A stretch of DNA of 56,638 nucleotides from Cyclobacterium sp. (GCF_014762705.1 NZ_JABURL010000110.1:1-56638), one strand, 5' to 3'. Shown: positions 29,344 through 39,784, counted from the stretch's first letter. A program made the numbers and translations. The notes: generated by a model from the sequence alone, not told the origin.

Positions 29344-31071
29344 ATGACAGATGCATCCATAATAAACAAAGCGCAATCCTGGCTCAACAGCAACATCGAT
29401 ACCAAAACCAAAGCGGAAATAAATGCCTTGTTAAATGCTGAAGATCCTGCAGAATTGATTGATTCTTTTTACAGGGATCTGGAATTCGGTACCGGAGGCT
29501 TAAGGGGTATAATGGGGGTAGGATCAAACCGTATCAACGTATACACCATAGGCATGGCGACCCAGGGCCTGGCCAATTACCTGAAGGCAAGTTTTCCCAA
29601 CCAGGAAATCAGTGTAGCGGTGACCAACGATAGCCGGCTCAACAACACCCTTTTTGCAGACACTACGGCAAACGTGATGACGGCAAACGGGATAAAGGTC
29701 AAGTATTTTAAAGAAATGCGGCCAACGCCCATGCTTTCATTCGCCATCAGGCATTTCGGTTGTGAAAGTGGTGTAATGGTAACCGCCTCCCATAATCCGA
29801 AAGAATACAATGGATATAAGGTTTACTGGAATGATGGTGGACAGGTGGTGGCCCCTCATGACAAGAACATCATTACTGAGGTTTTGAAAATAAAATCGAT
29901 TGATGATGTCAATTGGAACAAAAATGACGCATTGAAAGAATTCATTGAGGAGGACTTTGATTTGATATACCTTAATGAAGTAAAAAAACTGAGTTTATCT
30001 CCTCAGTTCAATATTCTGGCAAAGGACATGCCCATTGTCTTTTCCCCTATACATGGGGCTTCGGGAAAAATGGTTCCGGCAGCACTTAAGGTATTTGGAT
30101 TCGAAAATATCCATATAGTGGAAGAGCAAAAGGAACCTGATGGCAATTTCCCTACCGTTATATATCCCAACCCTGAGGAAGCTGAGGCACTGGACCTCTC
30201 CATTAAATTGGGGAAAAAAGTTAAAGCAGAGCTGGTTTTGGCCTGTGATCCGGATGGTGACCGTACAGCAGCCGTGGTACCCAATGAAAACGGGGATTTT
30301 GAATTGTTAAATGGTAACCAAACCGGGGCCCTGATCATTTATTACCTATTGAATCTTTACAGGGAACAAGGTCGATTGACAGGAAACCAATTCACTGTGA
30401 GCACAATAGTGACCACTGATTTGCTGGGAGTTATCAGTAAAGATTTTAAAGTGGAATATTTTAATGTACTTACCGGCTTTAAAAATATCGCCAAGGTGAT
30501 TCTCGCCAATGAAGGAAAAAAGGAATTTATAGCCGGTGGAGAAGAAAGTTATGGATTCCTGGTTGGAGATTTTGCCAGGGATAAAGATGGCGTCTCTGCC
30601 TGCGCCATAGTAGCTGAAATAGCTGCCTATTACAGACAAAAAGGCATGGGCCTGATAGATGTACTGGCCGAGATATATCAGAAGTATGGCTTTTACAAAG
30701 AATCCCTGATTTCTATTACCAAAAAAGGAAAAGATGGTGCAGAACAGATTCAGGAATTGATGAAAGGTTTTAGAACCAATAAACCCTCCTCCATAAATGG
30801 AATAAAAGTGGAAAAAGTCATCGATGTACAGGAAAGCAGGATATATGATATGAAAGGTAACAAGGAATATCATTTAGACCTTGAAAAATCAAATGTAATA
30901 CAATTTTACCTGGAGGATGGCAGTAAGATATCAGCCAGACCATCGGGAACAGAACCCAAAATTAAATACTATATTTCTGTTAACGAGCCCTTACCCAACA
31001 GGGCAGCCTACCGTAAAGTTGAAGCCTCCCTGGAAAGAAAAATAAATGCACTTAAGGATTTCTTTGGCTAA
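29344..31071 (+). CDS. Phosphoglucomutase/phosphomannomutase
   Basis: A 575-residue alpha-D-phosphohexomutase that interconverts sugar-1- and sugar-6-phosphates in the cytoplasm. The four family motifs are present: the phosphoserine loop GVMVTASHNPKEYNGYK, the metal loop ACDPDGDRTA, the sugar-binding loop GGEESYGFLVG and the phosphate-binding loop SARPSGTEPKIKYY. The length fits the long PgcA-like forms. I take the ATG at 29344; a TTG upstream at 29305 would add a 13-residue leader that is not conserved-looking. A strong terminator follows. Confidence 0.93.
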   Translation: MTDASIINKAQSWLNSNIDTKTKAEINALLNAEDPAELIDSFYRDLEFGTGGLRGIMGVGSNRINVYTIGMATQGLANYLKASFPNQEISVAVTNDSRLNNTLFADTTANVMTANGIKVKYFKEMRPTPMLSFAIRHFGCESGVMVTASHNPKEYNGYKVYWNDGGQVVAPHDKNIITEVLKIKSIDDVNWNKNDALKEFIEEDFDLIYLNEVKKLSLSPQFNILAKDMPIVFSPIHGASGKMVPAALKVFGFENIHIVEEQKEPDGNFPTVIYPNPEEAEALDLSIKLGKKVKAELVLACDPDGDRTAAVVPNENGDFELLNGNQTGALIIYYLLNLYREQGRLTGNQFTVSTIVTTDLLGVISKDFKVEYFNVLTGFKNIAKVILANEGKKEFIAGGEESYGFLVGDFARDKDGVSACAIVAEIAAYYRQKGMGLIDVLAEIYQKYGFYKESLISITKKGKDGAEQIQELMKGFRTNKPSSINGIKVEKVIDVQESRIYDMKGNKEYHLDLEKSNVIQFYLEDGSKISARPSGTEPKIKYYISVNEPLPNRAAYRKVEASLERKINALKDFFG

Positions 31072-31089
31072 TCCCACTGGAATAACATT

Positions 31090-31124
31090 AAAAAGGCCGA
31101 CCGGTTATTCCGGCCGGCCTTTTT
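31090..31124 (+). terminator. Bidirectional terminator, mutase and UspA genes
   Basis: AAAAAGGCCG and CGGCCTTTTT enclose a second pairing of CCGG with CCGG around a TTATT loop, with one mismatch. It sits between the convergent mutase and UspA genes and has A and T runs on both sides. Confidence 0.9.
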
Positions 31125-31965
31125 ATTTATCTTTAGTTGTTACATTTAGGCTGATTACAGGTTTATCCAGGTAAGTCACCAAATTTTCTGTTACTGATGG
31201 AGAAAAAAGCTGTTGCAAATCGGTCTTTCCATGTGTGATTAAAGCCACAGCATCTGCATTTTCTGCTTTAGCATATTGTATGATTCCTCTTTCGACATTA
31301 TAGGCACCATAAATATGGATACCATGGGTGTAGAAAGCGAATTTTTCCAAAAATTGAGCTCCCATTTCTCTGATTTTCTGATCCTCCATAAAATTTGCGG
31401 GAGTGTTCACATATAGCAGCTCAACCTCTCCCCCCAGTAAGCGAATGGTATCTCCCAATACTTGGAAGGCCTTGCCGGAACTTTCCTTGAAATCCGTAGC
31501 CAATACCACCTTTTTAAAGCTGAAGACCTCTTCGCCAGGTTTGACAATAAAAACAGGCACTTCAGATTTTCTCAGAACCGTATAAGTATTAGAACCTAGT
31601 ACATGGGATTTGAAACCGTATTTTCCATGGGAACCCATGACGACCATATCTATTTTTTCAAGGGATAGAAATTGGATGACTCTTTCCTTCCCATCGCTAA
31701 AATGCAACAGCTCGCTGACATTAAGTCCTAAAGCACTGAGCCTGGATTTTCTGGCGCTCAATTCAATTTTTGCCTTTTTGATCACTTCCAAAGTATCCGG
31801 ATAGAGTTTCTCTTGCTCCCTGGTCAATTTGGCCCAGTTGACAGGGGTCAGAATCACATGCATGATCAATATTTCAGCATCCACCTTTTGCGCCAGATGG
31901 ACGGCAAAATCCAGGGCAGCATCTGCATAAGTAGAGAAATCAGTGGGAACCAATAGCTTTTTCAT
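31123..31965 (-). CDS. Tandem universal stress protein (UspA family)
   Basis: A 280-residue protein made of two UspA domains, about residues 1-145 and 146-280. The first has the complete ATP-binding motif, GSHGKYGFKSHVLGSNT. In the second, the corresponding loop is THGKTDLQQLFSPSVTEN, which lacks the glycine spacing, so it probably does not bind ATP. Cytoplasmic stress-response role as in the family; the specific signal is unknown. Single gene on the reverse strand. Confidence 0.92.
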   Translation of the reverse strand: MKKLLVPTDFSTYADAALDFAVHLAQKVDAEILIMHVILTPVNWAKLTREQEKLYPDTLEVIKKAKIELSARKSRLSALGLNVSELLHFSDGKERVIQFLSLEKIDMVVMGSHGKYGFKSHVLGSNTYTVLRKSEVPVFIVKPGEEVFSFKKVVLATDFKESSGKAFQVLGDTIRLLGGEVELLYVNTPANFMEDQKIREMGAQFLEKFAFYTHGIHIYGAYNVERGIIQYAKAENADAVALITHGKTDLQQLFSPSVTENLVTYLDKPVISLNVTTKDK

Positions 31966-32114
31966 GGCGGTTTGGATTAAAATAAGTATGGATTACTGAT
32001 TCAAATATACCTATCAGCTGTCAGATCTCATCTCACATCCGTCAGGGAAAAATATGACAAACATCATAATTTTTTATTTTTTCGGCGTTTTATTGCCTCC
32101 TAGTAGCAAGTGCT

Positions 32115-32300
32115 TCAGTCAAACTTTTGGTTTTGCTTTTTGGCATAAATACCGAACAGGTAAGAAGCTATGAGCAGTCCACCACAAATAGCAGGTATAT
32201 ACGGATGAGATACCAAATTGAAAAAATGAAACATATAAACCAGGGCTGCCAATAGCCCTATAATAGAAACCGTTATTTGCAGGGTTTTGCTGATTCTCAT
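32115..32300 (-). CDS. Small membrane protein of unknown function
   Basis: A 61-residue protein with two hydrophobic helices, about residues 8-27 and 34-52, and a basic, glutamine-rich end (KKQNQKF). I do not recognise a family. Its ATG overlaps the stop of the DUF2141 gene by 4 bp, so it is the last gene of a menE-DUF2141-small protein set and is likely translated by coupling. Confidence 0.65.
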   Translation of the reverse strand: MRISKTLQITVSIIGLLAALVYMFHFFNLVSHPYIPAICGGLLIASYLFGIYAKKQNQKFD

Positions 32301-32719
32301 AATAGGGTGAAGCTTATGGTTAATCCATCTGTGGGTAATTGAATGGCAGCACTTTGAAAGGTAGGCGGAGAAAAAGGATTCCTGACATCATTGGAAAATC
32401 CATAGGGGTCCTTGGGTATACCAAAAATATTCTTCCTCATCTTTCCGTCGCCATCCTGGTCATGAAAGGCGGAAATTGCATATTCTCCCTTTTTTAAATC
32501 TTTAAAATGAAAAAAAGCTTTTCCATTTTCGATTTTTACCGCTTCCCTTCTGATGGCCTTTTGGGGTTGATCTGGGAATCCCTCAGGGGAATCAAATACC
32601 AATAACTGTATCAAGCCTTTTTGCTGAGCAGTGACATATACCGTAATGCTAAGGGAGGAGTCTGGTACTTCGGGTTTTAAAAAAGCAGCCAGGAAAATAA
32701 AAACCATTAATTTTTCCAT
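32297..32719 (-). CDS. DUF2141 domain-containing exported protein
   Basis: A 140-residue protein with a short hydrophobic N terminus that could be a signal peptide (MEKLMVFIFLAAFLKP) and the DUF2141 beta-sandwich, recognised by AISAFHDQDGDGKMRKNIFG followed by PKDPYGFSND. Members are secreted or periplasmic and of unknown role. It overlaps the end of menE by 13 bp and the next small gene by 4 bp. Confidence 0.87.
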   Translation of the reverse strand: MEKLMVFIFLAAFLKPEVPDSSLSITVYVTAQQKGLIQLLVFDSPEGFPDQPQKAIRREAVKIENGKAFFHFKDLKKGEYAISAFHDQDGDGKMRKNIFGIPKDPYGFSNDVRNPFSPPTFQSAAIQLPTDGLTISFTLL

Positions 32720-33777
32720 GTTGCTAAAGTACGCAATTGATCTATTTTTCCTGAAGAAGTTAATTTAATTTCGGTCACAAAAACAATGTCTTTTGGATTT
32801 TTATACCTGGGAAGAATTGCTTTTGCCCGGTTTAGGAAGGCCTGCCTCACTTTCTCATCATCAACCCCTTCCACCACTGCAATTAAGGACTGTCCCAATT
32901 GTTGATCCGGTCTGCCCGTAAAAAAATACTTTTTACCTGGAAAAAATTCCTGCATAAGTCCACTGAGTTTTGCGGTTATTTCCTCAGGGTGTATTTTTAT
33001 CCCACCCGAATTGATTACAAAATCCGCCCTGCCTTTCCAAATAAAGGAATTTGAACTTTTCATTTGTACTATGTCACTGGTCAGCAGCCATAGATCTCCT
33101 GTCATGGGGGCTTTGACCTGCAGCCGCTGTTCATCATCAATTTTCAATTCCACTCCTGGCAAAGTCTGGTAAACCAAAGCACCAGCTTTTTTCACATTGG
33201 CCAGGGCAATGTGGGAAACAGTTTCTGTCATCCCATAACTTTGATACACACTGCCCTTTAGCTTACTTAAAGCCTCCTTTAAAGAAATGGATATGGAGGC
33301 ACCACCAACAATTAAATGCTTTACTTTATTCAATGCTTCCGCTGTTCGGGAATTGTTTAAACAAGCCTCTACCTGAAGTGGCACCATGGCCGCAAAGTCA
33401 AAATCTACTTCCGTCAAATTTTCCAATGGATTGGCGGCCGGGAGTTGTACCAATAAATGCGCTTCCCATTCCAAAGCCCGCAGCAACATCATTTTACCGG
33501 CTATTTTATCCAAATCCAGGCAACAGAGTAATTTCCAACCCTTTTTAACCCTGAAAAATTGCCTGGTTGCGTTGACACTGGATAAAAGCTGTTTTCGATA
33601 TACTTCGATGATCTTCGGTGCGCCGGTGGATCCTGAGGTTTGTAAACTAAAGCGATCCTGCCCATTTAACCATTGCCGGCAAAATTGAAAGCCCTGCTCA
33701 AACTCAGAAGGCAAAGGTCCTTTATCACCTGCTTTGATTTGATCTATGGTGTAAGAAGTATTGCCAAAAATTATCAT
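32707..33777 (-). CDS. menE: O-succinylbenzoate-CoA ligase-like AMP-binding protein
   Basis: A 356-residue acyl-CoA synthetase of the ANL family. The ATP loop SLQTSGSTGAPKIIEV, the GMTETVSHIAL motif and the C-terminal hinge region INSGGIKIHPEEI are all present. It is about 100 residues shorter at the N terminus than most ANL enzymes, as is usual for Bacteroidota MenE. The menB gene starts 113 bp away on the opposite strand, which supports a role in menaquinone synthesis, activating o-succinylbenzoate. The ATG at 33777 is preferred to an upstream one at 33804, which adds a hydrophobic leader. Confidence 0.85.
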   Translation of the reverse strand: MIIFGNTSYTIDQIKAGDKGPLPSEFEQGFQFCRQWLNGQDRFSLQTSGSTGAPKIIEVYRKQLLSSVNATRQFFRVKKGWKLLCCLDLDKIAGKMMLLRALEWEAHLLVQLPAANPLENLTEVDFDFAAMVPLQVEACLNNSRTAEALNKVKHLIVGGASISISLKEALSKLKGSVYQSYGMTETVSHIALANVKKAGALVYQTLPGVELKIDDEQRLQVKAPMTGDLWLLTSDIVQMKSSNSFIWKGRADFVINSGGIKIHPEEITAKLSGLMQEFFPGKKYFFTGRPDQQLGQSLIAVVEGVDDEKVRQAFLNRAKAILPRYKNPKDIVFVTEIKLTSSGKIDQLRTLATWKN

Positions 33778-33890
33778 GCTTGTTTTAAAAAACAAAATAA
33801 GCAAAAAGAGGCCAATCAGCGGATTACTTTGCCAATAATTTCTAAAAATTAATTTCCCCTATTATCTTGCCCTCTTAAATTATCCCATCA

Positions 33891-34727
33891 ATGATCAACT
33901 GGACAAAAGTAAAGGAATACAAGGATATTACTTATAATAAATGTGGTGGCGTAGCAAGAATCGCTTTTAACCGGCCAGAGGTGAGAAATGCTTTCCGGCC
34001 CCAGACCACTTCTGAATTGTATGATGCTTTTCTGGATGCCCGTGAGGACACTAGTATTGGCGTTGTATTATTGTCTGCAGAGGGGCCATCCCCCAAAGAT
34101 GGCGTTTTTTCCTTTTGTAGTGGTGGAGACCAAAAAGCCAGGGGTCATCAGGGCTATGTGGGAGAAGACGGCATGCACCGGTTAAACATACTGGAAGTTC
34201 AGCGGCTGATCCGGTTTATGCCAAAGGTTGTCATTGCTGTAGTTCCGGGATGGGCTGTTGGGGGTGGTCACAGCCTTCATGTGGTATGCGACTTAAGCCT
34301 CGCAAGTAAAGAACATGCCATTTTCAAACAAACGGATGCCGATGTTACCAGTTTTGATGGAGGCTACGGTTCTGCTTATCTTGCCAAAATGGTAGGACAA
34401 AAAAAGGCCCGGGAAATATTTTTTTTAGGTAGAAATTACTCGGCCCAGGAAGCATATGACATGGGAATGGTGAATGCGGTGATTCCGCATGAAGCTTTGG
34501 AAAACACGGCTTATGAATGGGCTCAGGAAATATTGGCCAAATCCCCAACATCAATTAGAATGCTGAAATTTGCCTTTAACCTGACTGATGATGGAATGGT
34601 GGGACAGCAGGTATTTGCCGGAGAGGCTACCCGTCTGGCATACATGACAGATGAAGCCAAGGAGGGTCGGGATGCATTTCTTCAAAAACGCAAACCAAAT
34701 TTCAAGCATATCAAATGGATTCCATAG
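33891..34727 (+). CDS. menB: 1,4-dihydroxy-2-naphthoyl-CoA synthase
   Basis: A 278-residue crotonase-fold enzyme that cyclises o-succinylbenzoyl-CoA in menaquinone synthesis. It has FCSGGDQKARGHQGY, the MenB signature, the oxyanion glycines in PGWAVGGGHSLHVVCDL and the active-site TSFDGGYGSAYLAK. The C terminus, EGRDAFLQKRKPNF, is typical. Divergent from menE. The rest of the men pathway is outside the window. Confidence 0.96.
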   Translation: MINWTKVKEYKDITYNKCGGVARIAFNRPEVRNAFRPQTTSELYDAFLDAREDTSIGVVLLSAEGPSPKDGVFSFCSGGDQKARGHQGYVGEDGMHRLNILEVQRLIRFMPKVVIAVVPGWAVGGGHSLHVVCDLSLASKEHAIFKQTDADVTSFDGGYGSAYLAKMVGQKKAREIFFLGRNYSAQEAYDMGMVNAVIPHEALENTAYEWAQEILAKSPTSIRMLKFAFNLTDDGMVGQQVFAGEATRLAYMTDEAKEGRDAFLQKRKPNFKHIKWIP

Positions 34728-34741
34728 ACCCTATTTTATTT

Positions 34742-37700
34742 TTAGCCCAAAACTTCCTTTTCTTCAAGGTTTTTGGGAATGGTAAAATATACATCCGTCC
34801 CTTTGCCGACTACCGAATTAACCCAAATGTTGCCATTTAGGTTTTCTACGTGCTTTTTAACAATTGCCAGCCCCATTCCAGTCCCCGCATATTGATCGGA
34901 TTTATGCAGTCTTTGAAACAGGACAAATATTTTGTCAAAATACTGCTTTTCTATGCCTATTCCATTATCCTCTACCAAGAACTGCCAGGCATCGGGCAGT
35001 TCAATTGCTTTAATGTTGATTTTTAGTTCAATGTGCTTTCTATTATACTTCAACGCATTTTCTATGAGGTTTTGAAAAATCTGAACCATTGGGGAACGAA
35101 AAGCCTTGATGACCGGCATGGGATCTATAGCAAAAGAAGCGTTTTTTTCTTCAATTGATTTTCTTTGCAGGTGCAATACATCTTCCAGCAGTTTGCCTAC
35201 ATCCAGCTCCACAAGTCTTCCATCCATGCGTCCCACCCTGGAAAACTCCAATAAATCGAGAATTATTTGTCGCATTCTTCTAGCTCCATCTACGGCAAAA
35301 TGGATGTATTGATGTGCTTTTTCATCCAGGGCCTTGTCGTATTTTTTCTCTAGTTGGGTAAGGAAGCTTGTCACCATTCGTAATGGCTCCTGAAGGTCAT
35401 GGGAGGCGATATAAGCAAATTGTTCCAGTTCTGCATTGGACCTGCTCAGATCCCTGGCATATTTTTTCAAATCGGTATTCAATTGCTTGAGTGAATTTTC
35501 GTAGACCTTTCTCTGGGTGATGTCATTTAAGGCACCAACCATCCTAAGTGCTTCACCGGATTTCTTGTCCCTAAGGATATAGCCCCTTTCCAGAATTTCA
35601 GCCATACTTCCATCCTTCTTATTTAAAACATATTCTCTTTCCCAAATGCTGGAATCTTTTTGTTTTAATGATTTACTGAGATCATTTTTAAAGCCTTCCC
35701 TTTGCTCGGGGGCAATGATTGCTATAAACTGATCCAATTGGGTGAAATTCTCCGCTTTGTAGCCAAGGATCCTCTCAAAACCGTCGCCCCAAAGCGTAAT
35801 TCCCGTGGAAATATTCCAATCATAAATCGCATCATTGGTGGCCTTATTGACCAATTTAAACCTTTCATTAGAAGTTTTAACAGCTTCAAATGCCAGTTTT
35901 TTCTCTGTAACATCCTTGAAATAAACAGACAAACCCTCAGCAGAAGGATAAATGCTGATTTCCACCCATATATTCAGCCCACGGTAATAGCGTTCTATAT
36001 TAACCACCTCCTGTTTCTCCATGGCTCGGCTATATTCCGGAAAAAATTCCCTGGCAGCTTTATCCTGATAAATTTCCCAAAGATTGGCACCCAAGACCTC
36101 CTCTTTAGGTTTACCCAGGATTTGTTCCGCCTTCCTGTTCCAATAAGTAATGATCCAATCCTTATCCACAGCAAAAAAACCATCCCCAATACTTTCAAGG
36201 GTATTATTCCTTTCTTGCAAAAGTTTTCTTTGTTTCTCCTCCGCCAATTTCCTCAGGTGAATATCCTGTATGCTTCCGTAAATTTTCTGGCATTTTCCAC
36301 GAAACCATTCGGATTGGCCAATACTTCTGATCCATTTTTTATTTCCCCTGGCAGTCTCTATCATCAGTTCCAGGTCGTATTCCTCCCCTGTTTGAATTAA
36401 TTTTTCAATGGCTTCCCTGATTTTTCTGTTGCTGTCTCCTTTAAAGAATGTCAGGTTTTTAGCCAAAGTCGGAGAATAGGCCTCATTGACTTCATATATT
36501 TCCCTGGTTGAAGGGGACCAATACATTGTTTTTCCTGCACCTTCCCTGGTCTCCATTTCCCAACTACCAATTCGGGCCAGTTTGCTGGCTCGGGCCAGTA
36601 AATCTTCGAGCTTTTTCTTCTCGGAAATATCAATGATCAGGGAATCCCATACGATACTATTGTCCGGCTGTTTTTGTGGCGTCCCGAAACCTTCATGCCA
36701 AAGAATTTTTCCATCTGGCCTTTTTGACCTGTATTGACAGTGCCACCTTTCCATTTGCTTAGCGGATTTCATAATACTGGCCCTTACCGCTTCAAAATCA
36801 CCGCCGGCTTTTGTCTGATCCCAAATAAGATTAATATTTTCCACACATTCCCTTGGGGAATAACCATACAGGTCATAGGCTCCTTTGGTGAGCTGGGTGA
36901 TTTTATCAGATCCATCCGGATAAAGGTGGTATTTAAAAATAACCCCGGGAATGTTGTCGGCAGTAACCTGAAGCCGCATCTCTGCCAACTTCTTGGCATG
37001 TATATCCTGAAAACTACCGTATATTCTTACACACCTCCCATCCCTGTACTCCATATTTCCAATCACCCTGACCCACTTTTCATTCCCCTTTGCCGTAACC
37101 AGGGGTATTTCAAAATCAAAGGCTTTCCCTTCCTGAATGGCTTTACGGATGATTGATTTCACCTCTTCCCGTGCATCTTCTCTGTAAAAATTGATCCCTG
37201 TTTCCAAATCAGGTAAAAAATCTGCCGGAACTTCGTGAATCTCCTTAGTCATTGAGGACCAAAAAAACGATTTGTTCATCAGATCTATCTCCCAACCACC
37301 AATTTTGGCCAGTTTGGTAGCATTGTCCAACAGCAATTCCAGTTCCTTTTGTTCTGTGATGTCCTTGGCCACGCTGTAAGTGATTTTTTCCTCCTGAAAA
37401 ATATTAGTGGACCAGGAAAGCCACAGCGTTTTACCTGATTTGGTCAGGAACCGGTTTTCAAATTTTAGGTGTCCGATCCCACCGTTCAGCGCTGCAAATT
37501 CATTTTGGGTTTTTTCCCTGTCTTCAGGGTGGGTAAAATCAATGATGGGTGTTTTGAGAATCTCTTCCTCGGAATACCCCAGAAGAGAACACATGGAAGG
37601 GTTAACCTTCTTAAAGAATCCGTCAAATCCAGCCACACAAACAATCTCGGGAGCCGCATCGTAAATCCTTATCAATTGCTCCTCTAACTCTTTTCTTTGA

Positions 37701-39784
37701 ATCTCGCTTCCAAGAAAATCCTCCAGCTCTTTGAAAAGGGGTTTATGGATTAAAAGTTTATCGACTGTTGTCACTGAGCCTAACAACAACACACCGGTAA
37801 ATTCCCCATAGTGACTAAGGGGGATTCCAAAAGCACAAAGTAAACCTGATGCTAGTGCAGCTTCTCTACGAATAAAGCTCTCTTTCTTATAAATATCATC
37901 CCAAATGACCATTTGTTTTGATTGCCAAACCATTCCAGGCAAGCCTTCTCCTTCTGATAGCTGGACCTCTTTTTCCATTCTACCGTAAAATGATTCCTTC
38001 CGCTTTTGGTCTGCATGATGGGCGAATAAATCCAATCGCTCACTGGTGGTGTTCAACAACCAAATCTCCCCTATTTGAAATTTCCCGAAATTCATTAAAT
38101 GTGAGAGCAGTGAAACCAGGCTTGAATGTAAGGTTTTTTCTCTTTTAAATATTTGACTGATCTCAGATAAAAATTGCTTTTGAATACTTTCTCTCCTGCT
38201 TTTGGTGATGTCATGCATGGCCCCAATCACCCTTATAGCCCTGCCGTTGGACCCTCTGATAACCAAAGCTTTATTGCTTACATAGGCATAGGACCCGTCT
38301 GACTTTAGGTATCGGTGTTCATATGCCCAATGGTTTTCTTTACTTTTCACCACCCGGGCTGATGATTCTATGACATTGGCTATTTCTTCCGGATGAAGTC
38401 TTTTGACTACTTTTTCTACATCCGGCAGGTGATTATAGGAAGGAATTTCACCAAAGATTTCCTGATAATTGTCTCCCCAATAAACCCGTTTTGCCTGGAG
38501 ATCCCAATCCCATATCACATCTGAAGTGGCCTGAGTAACATATTTGAATCGTTGATTGCTGGATTTAATTTCCTCTTCCGCCTTTTTCCTCTCTGTAACG
38601 TTTTGAACCGTTCCAAAAAGCCGGACAATAGTTCCATCCTCGTCGATTTCACTGTAGCCTTGTTCTTCTATTATCCGTTCTTCCCCATCGGCTGTAAGTA
38701 TTTGATAACTGATGGAAAATGGCTCGCCCGTTTCCTTAAACCGTCTATAAGTATGGGCTACCATGCTCTGGTATCCCTCAACAACCAAATCCAAAAAAGA
38801 ACGATAATTGACCGAAAAGGTCTCCTTTTTAAGCCCAAATACATCATAGGATGCATCTGACCATATCAACTGCTGTTGCTTGAAATCAAAATTCCAGCTC
38901 CCCATATTGGCCACTCTCTGGGCCTCAGAAAGCAAGGCCTCATTGGTCTTCAATTTGGATGCTGCCTCCTTTTGGCTGGTAGCATCTCTGCCTAAACAAT
39001 AGGCAATTTTTTCATCAGGATACCAGCGTGCTGACCAATTGATGGGGATAATCGAACCGTCACTTCTAATGTGACTATTTTCAAAACTAATATCGGATTT
39101 TCCTTTCATCAGTTCCAGAGCAGCCCGTAGACTTTTGAACCTATTTTCCCGAGATACCAATTCCAAAAATGATTTTCCTTTTAATTCTTCTGCACGGTAT
39201 CCTAAAAGGTTTATGGCAGCTTCACTCAACCAAAGAAACTTTCCTGTCTCATCAAGGGTACAAAATACGTCCATTGACTGTTCCAGGATTCTATTCAAAT
39301 TTTTTTCGGTCCGTTCCTGCGCCAATTTGGCGTTTTTCAATTCCTTTTTCAGGTAGCTGAGCGTATTTTCATCAGAATTCGGTGAAACCAGATCATTCTT
39401 TCCATTTGTAAAGCCCTCTACATCCAACTTTTCAAAAATAATCAGGAAGTAGGTTTGAGTTGATTTGCCTGAAACAAGTGGCTTGACAATGATCCGAATT
39501 GGAAATAATCCACCGGAAAAAGAAAGTCTGTTTATTTTCCCACTTTCACTGCTGTTTTTTTCAATCGCCCTGGCTAACAATTCATTGATTTCCAGCCTTA
39601 ATTCAGGTTTTATGGCTTCCAGTAAATTGACATTCTCCTTCTTTTTTGAAAATAAAAGGAATGAACGCGTATCTCCATTTGTCTTTAGGATTTGCTGGCT
39701 TTTATCAATGATCACATAGGGATGCTTATAAGAACTGGATAAGGCATCCTTGACCATTTCTTGAAATGAAGCAGAGCTTTCCAT
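34742..39784 (-). CDS. Multi-PAS/GAF sensor histidine kinase
   Basis: A 1680-residue hybrid-free sensor kinase with no clear membrane helix, so probably cytoplasmic. From the N terminus there is a weak PAS, then PAS/PAC repeats at about 165-280, 290-400 and 410-540, a GAF domain at about 545-700, and further PAS/PAC repeats to about 1440: roughly nine PAS in all. The HisKA domain has the phospho-acceptor H1462 in FAYIASHDLQEPLRM; the ATPase domain has FQNLIENALKY, VEDNGIGIE and TGMGLAIVKKHV. This resembles phytochrome-like or bathy-type soluble kinases without a chromophore domain. No response regulator is encoded nearby, so it is an orphan whose output is unknown. Confidence 0.93.
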   Translation of the reverse strand: MESSASFQEMVKDALSSSYKHPYVIIDKSQQILKTNGDTRSFLLFSKKKENVNLLEAIKPELRLEINELLARAIEKNSSESGKINRLSFSGGLFPIRIIVKPLVSGKSTQTYFLIIFEKLDVEGFTNGKNDLVSPNSDENTLSYLKKELKNAKLAQERTEKNLNRILEQSMDVFCTLDETGKFLWLSEAAINLLGYRAEELKGKSFLELVSRENRFKSLRAALELMKGKSDISFENSHIRSDGSIIPINWSARWYPDEKIAYCLGRDATSQKEAASKLKTNEALLSEAQRVANMGSWNFDFKQQQLIWSDASYDVFGLKKETFSVNYRSFLDLVVEGYQSMVAHTYRRFKETGEPFSISYQILTADGEERIIEEQGYSEIDEDGTIVRLFGTVQNVTERKKAEEEIKSSNQRFKYVTQATSDVIWDWDLQAKRVYWGDNYQEIFGEIPSYNHLPDVEKVVKRLHPEEIANVIESSARVVKSKENHWAYEHRYLKSDGSYAYVSNKALVIRGSNGRAIRVIGAMHDITKSRRESIQKQFLSEISQIFKREKTLHSSLVSLLSHLMNFGKFQIGEIWLLNTTSERLDLFAHHADQKRKESFYGRMEKEVQLSEGEGLPGMVWQSKQMVIWDDIYKKESFIRREAALASGLLCAFGIPLSHYGEFTGVLLLGSVTTVDKLLIHKPLFKELEDFLGSEIQRKELEEQLIRIYDAAPEIVCVAGFDGFFKKVNPSMCSLLGYSEEEILKTPIIDFTHPEDREKTQNEFAALNGGIGHLKFENRFLTKSGKTLWLSWSTNIFQEEKITYSVAKDITEQKELELLLDNATKLAKIGGWEIDLMNKSFFWSSMTKEIHEVPADFLPDLETGINFYREDAREEVKSIIRKAIQEGKAFDFEIPLVTAKGNEKWVRVIGNMEYRDGRCVRIYGSFQDIHAKKLAEMRLQVTADNIPGVIFKYHLYPDGSDKITQLTKGAYDLYGYSPRECVENINLIWDQTKAGGDFEAVRASIMKSAKQMERWHCQYRSKRPDGKILWHEGFGTPQKQPDNSIVWDSLIIDISEKKKLEDLLARASKLARIGSWEMETREGAGKTMYWSPSTREIYEVNEAYSPTLAKNLTFFKGDSNRKIREAIEKLIQTGEEYDLELMIETARGNKKWIRSIGQSEWFRGKCQKIYGSIQDIHLRKLAEEKQRKLLQERNNTLESIGDGFFAVDKDWIITYWNRKAEQILGKPKEEVLGANLWEIYQDKAAREFFPEYSRAMEKQEVVNIERYYRGLNIWVEISIYPSAEGLSVYFKDVTEKKLAFEAVKTSNERFKLVNKATNDAIYDWNISTGITLWGDGFERILGYKAENFTQLDQFIAIIAPEQREGFKNDLSKSLKQKDSSIWEREYVLNKKDGSMAEILERGYILRDKKSGEALRMVGALNDITQRKVYENSLKQLNTDLKKYARDLSRSNAELEQFAYIASHDLQEPLRMVTSFLTQLEKKYDKALDEKAHQYIHFAVDGARRMRQIILDLLEFSRVGRMDGRLVELDVGKLLEDVLHLQRKSIEEKNASFAIDPMPVIKAFRSPMVQIFQNLIENALKYNRKHIELKINIKAIELPDAWQFLVEDNGIGIEKQYFDKIFVLFQRLHKSDQYAGTGMGLAIVKKHVENLNGNIWVNSVVGKGTDVYFTIPKNLEEKEVLG

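Noticed and set aside
30346-30873. Reverse-strand 175-codon ORF inside the phosphohexomutase
   Set aside because: It is a shadow of the well-supported forward gene, with no coding features of its own.
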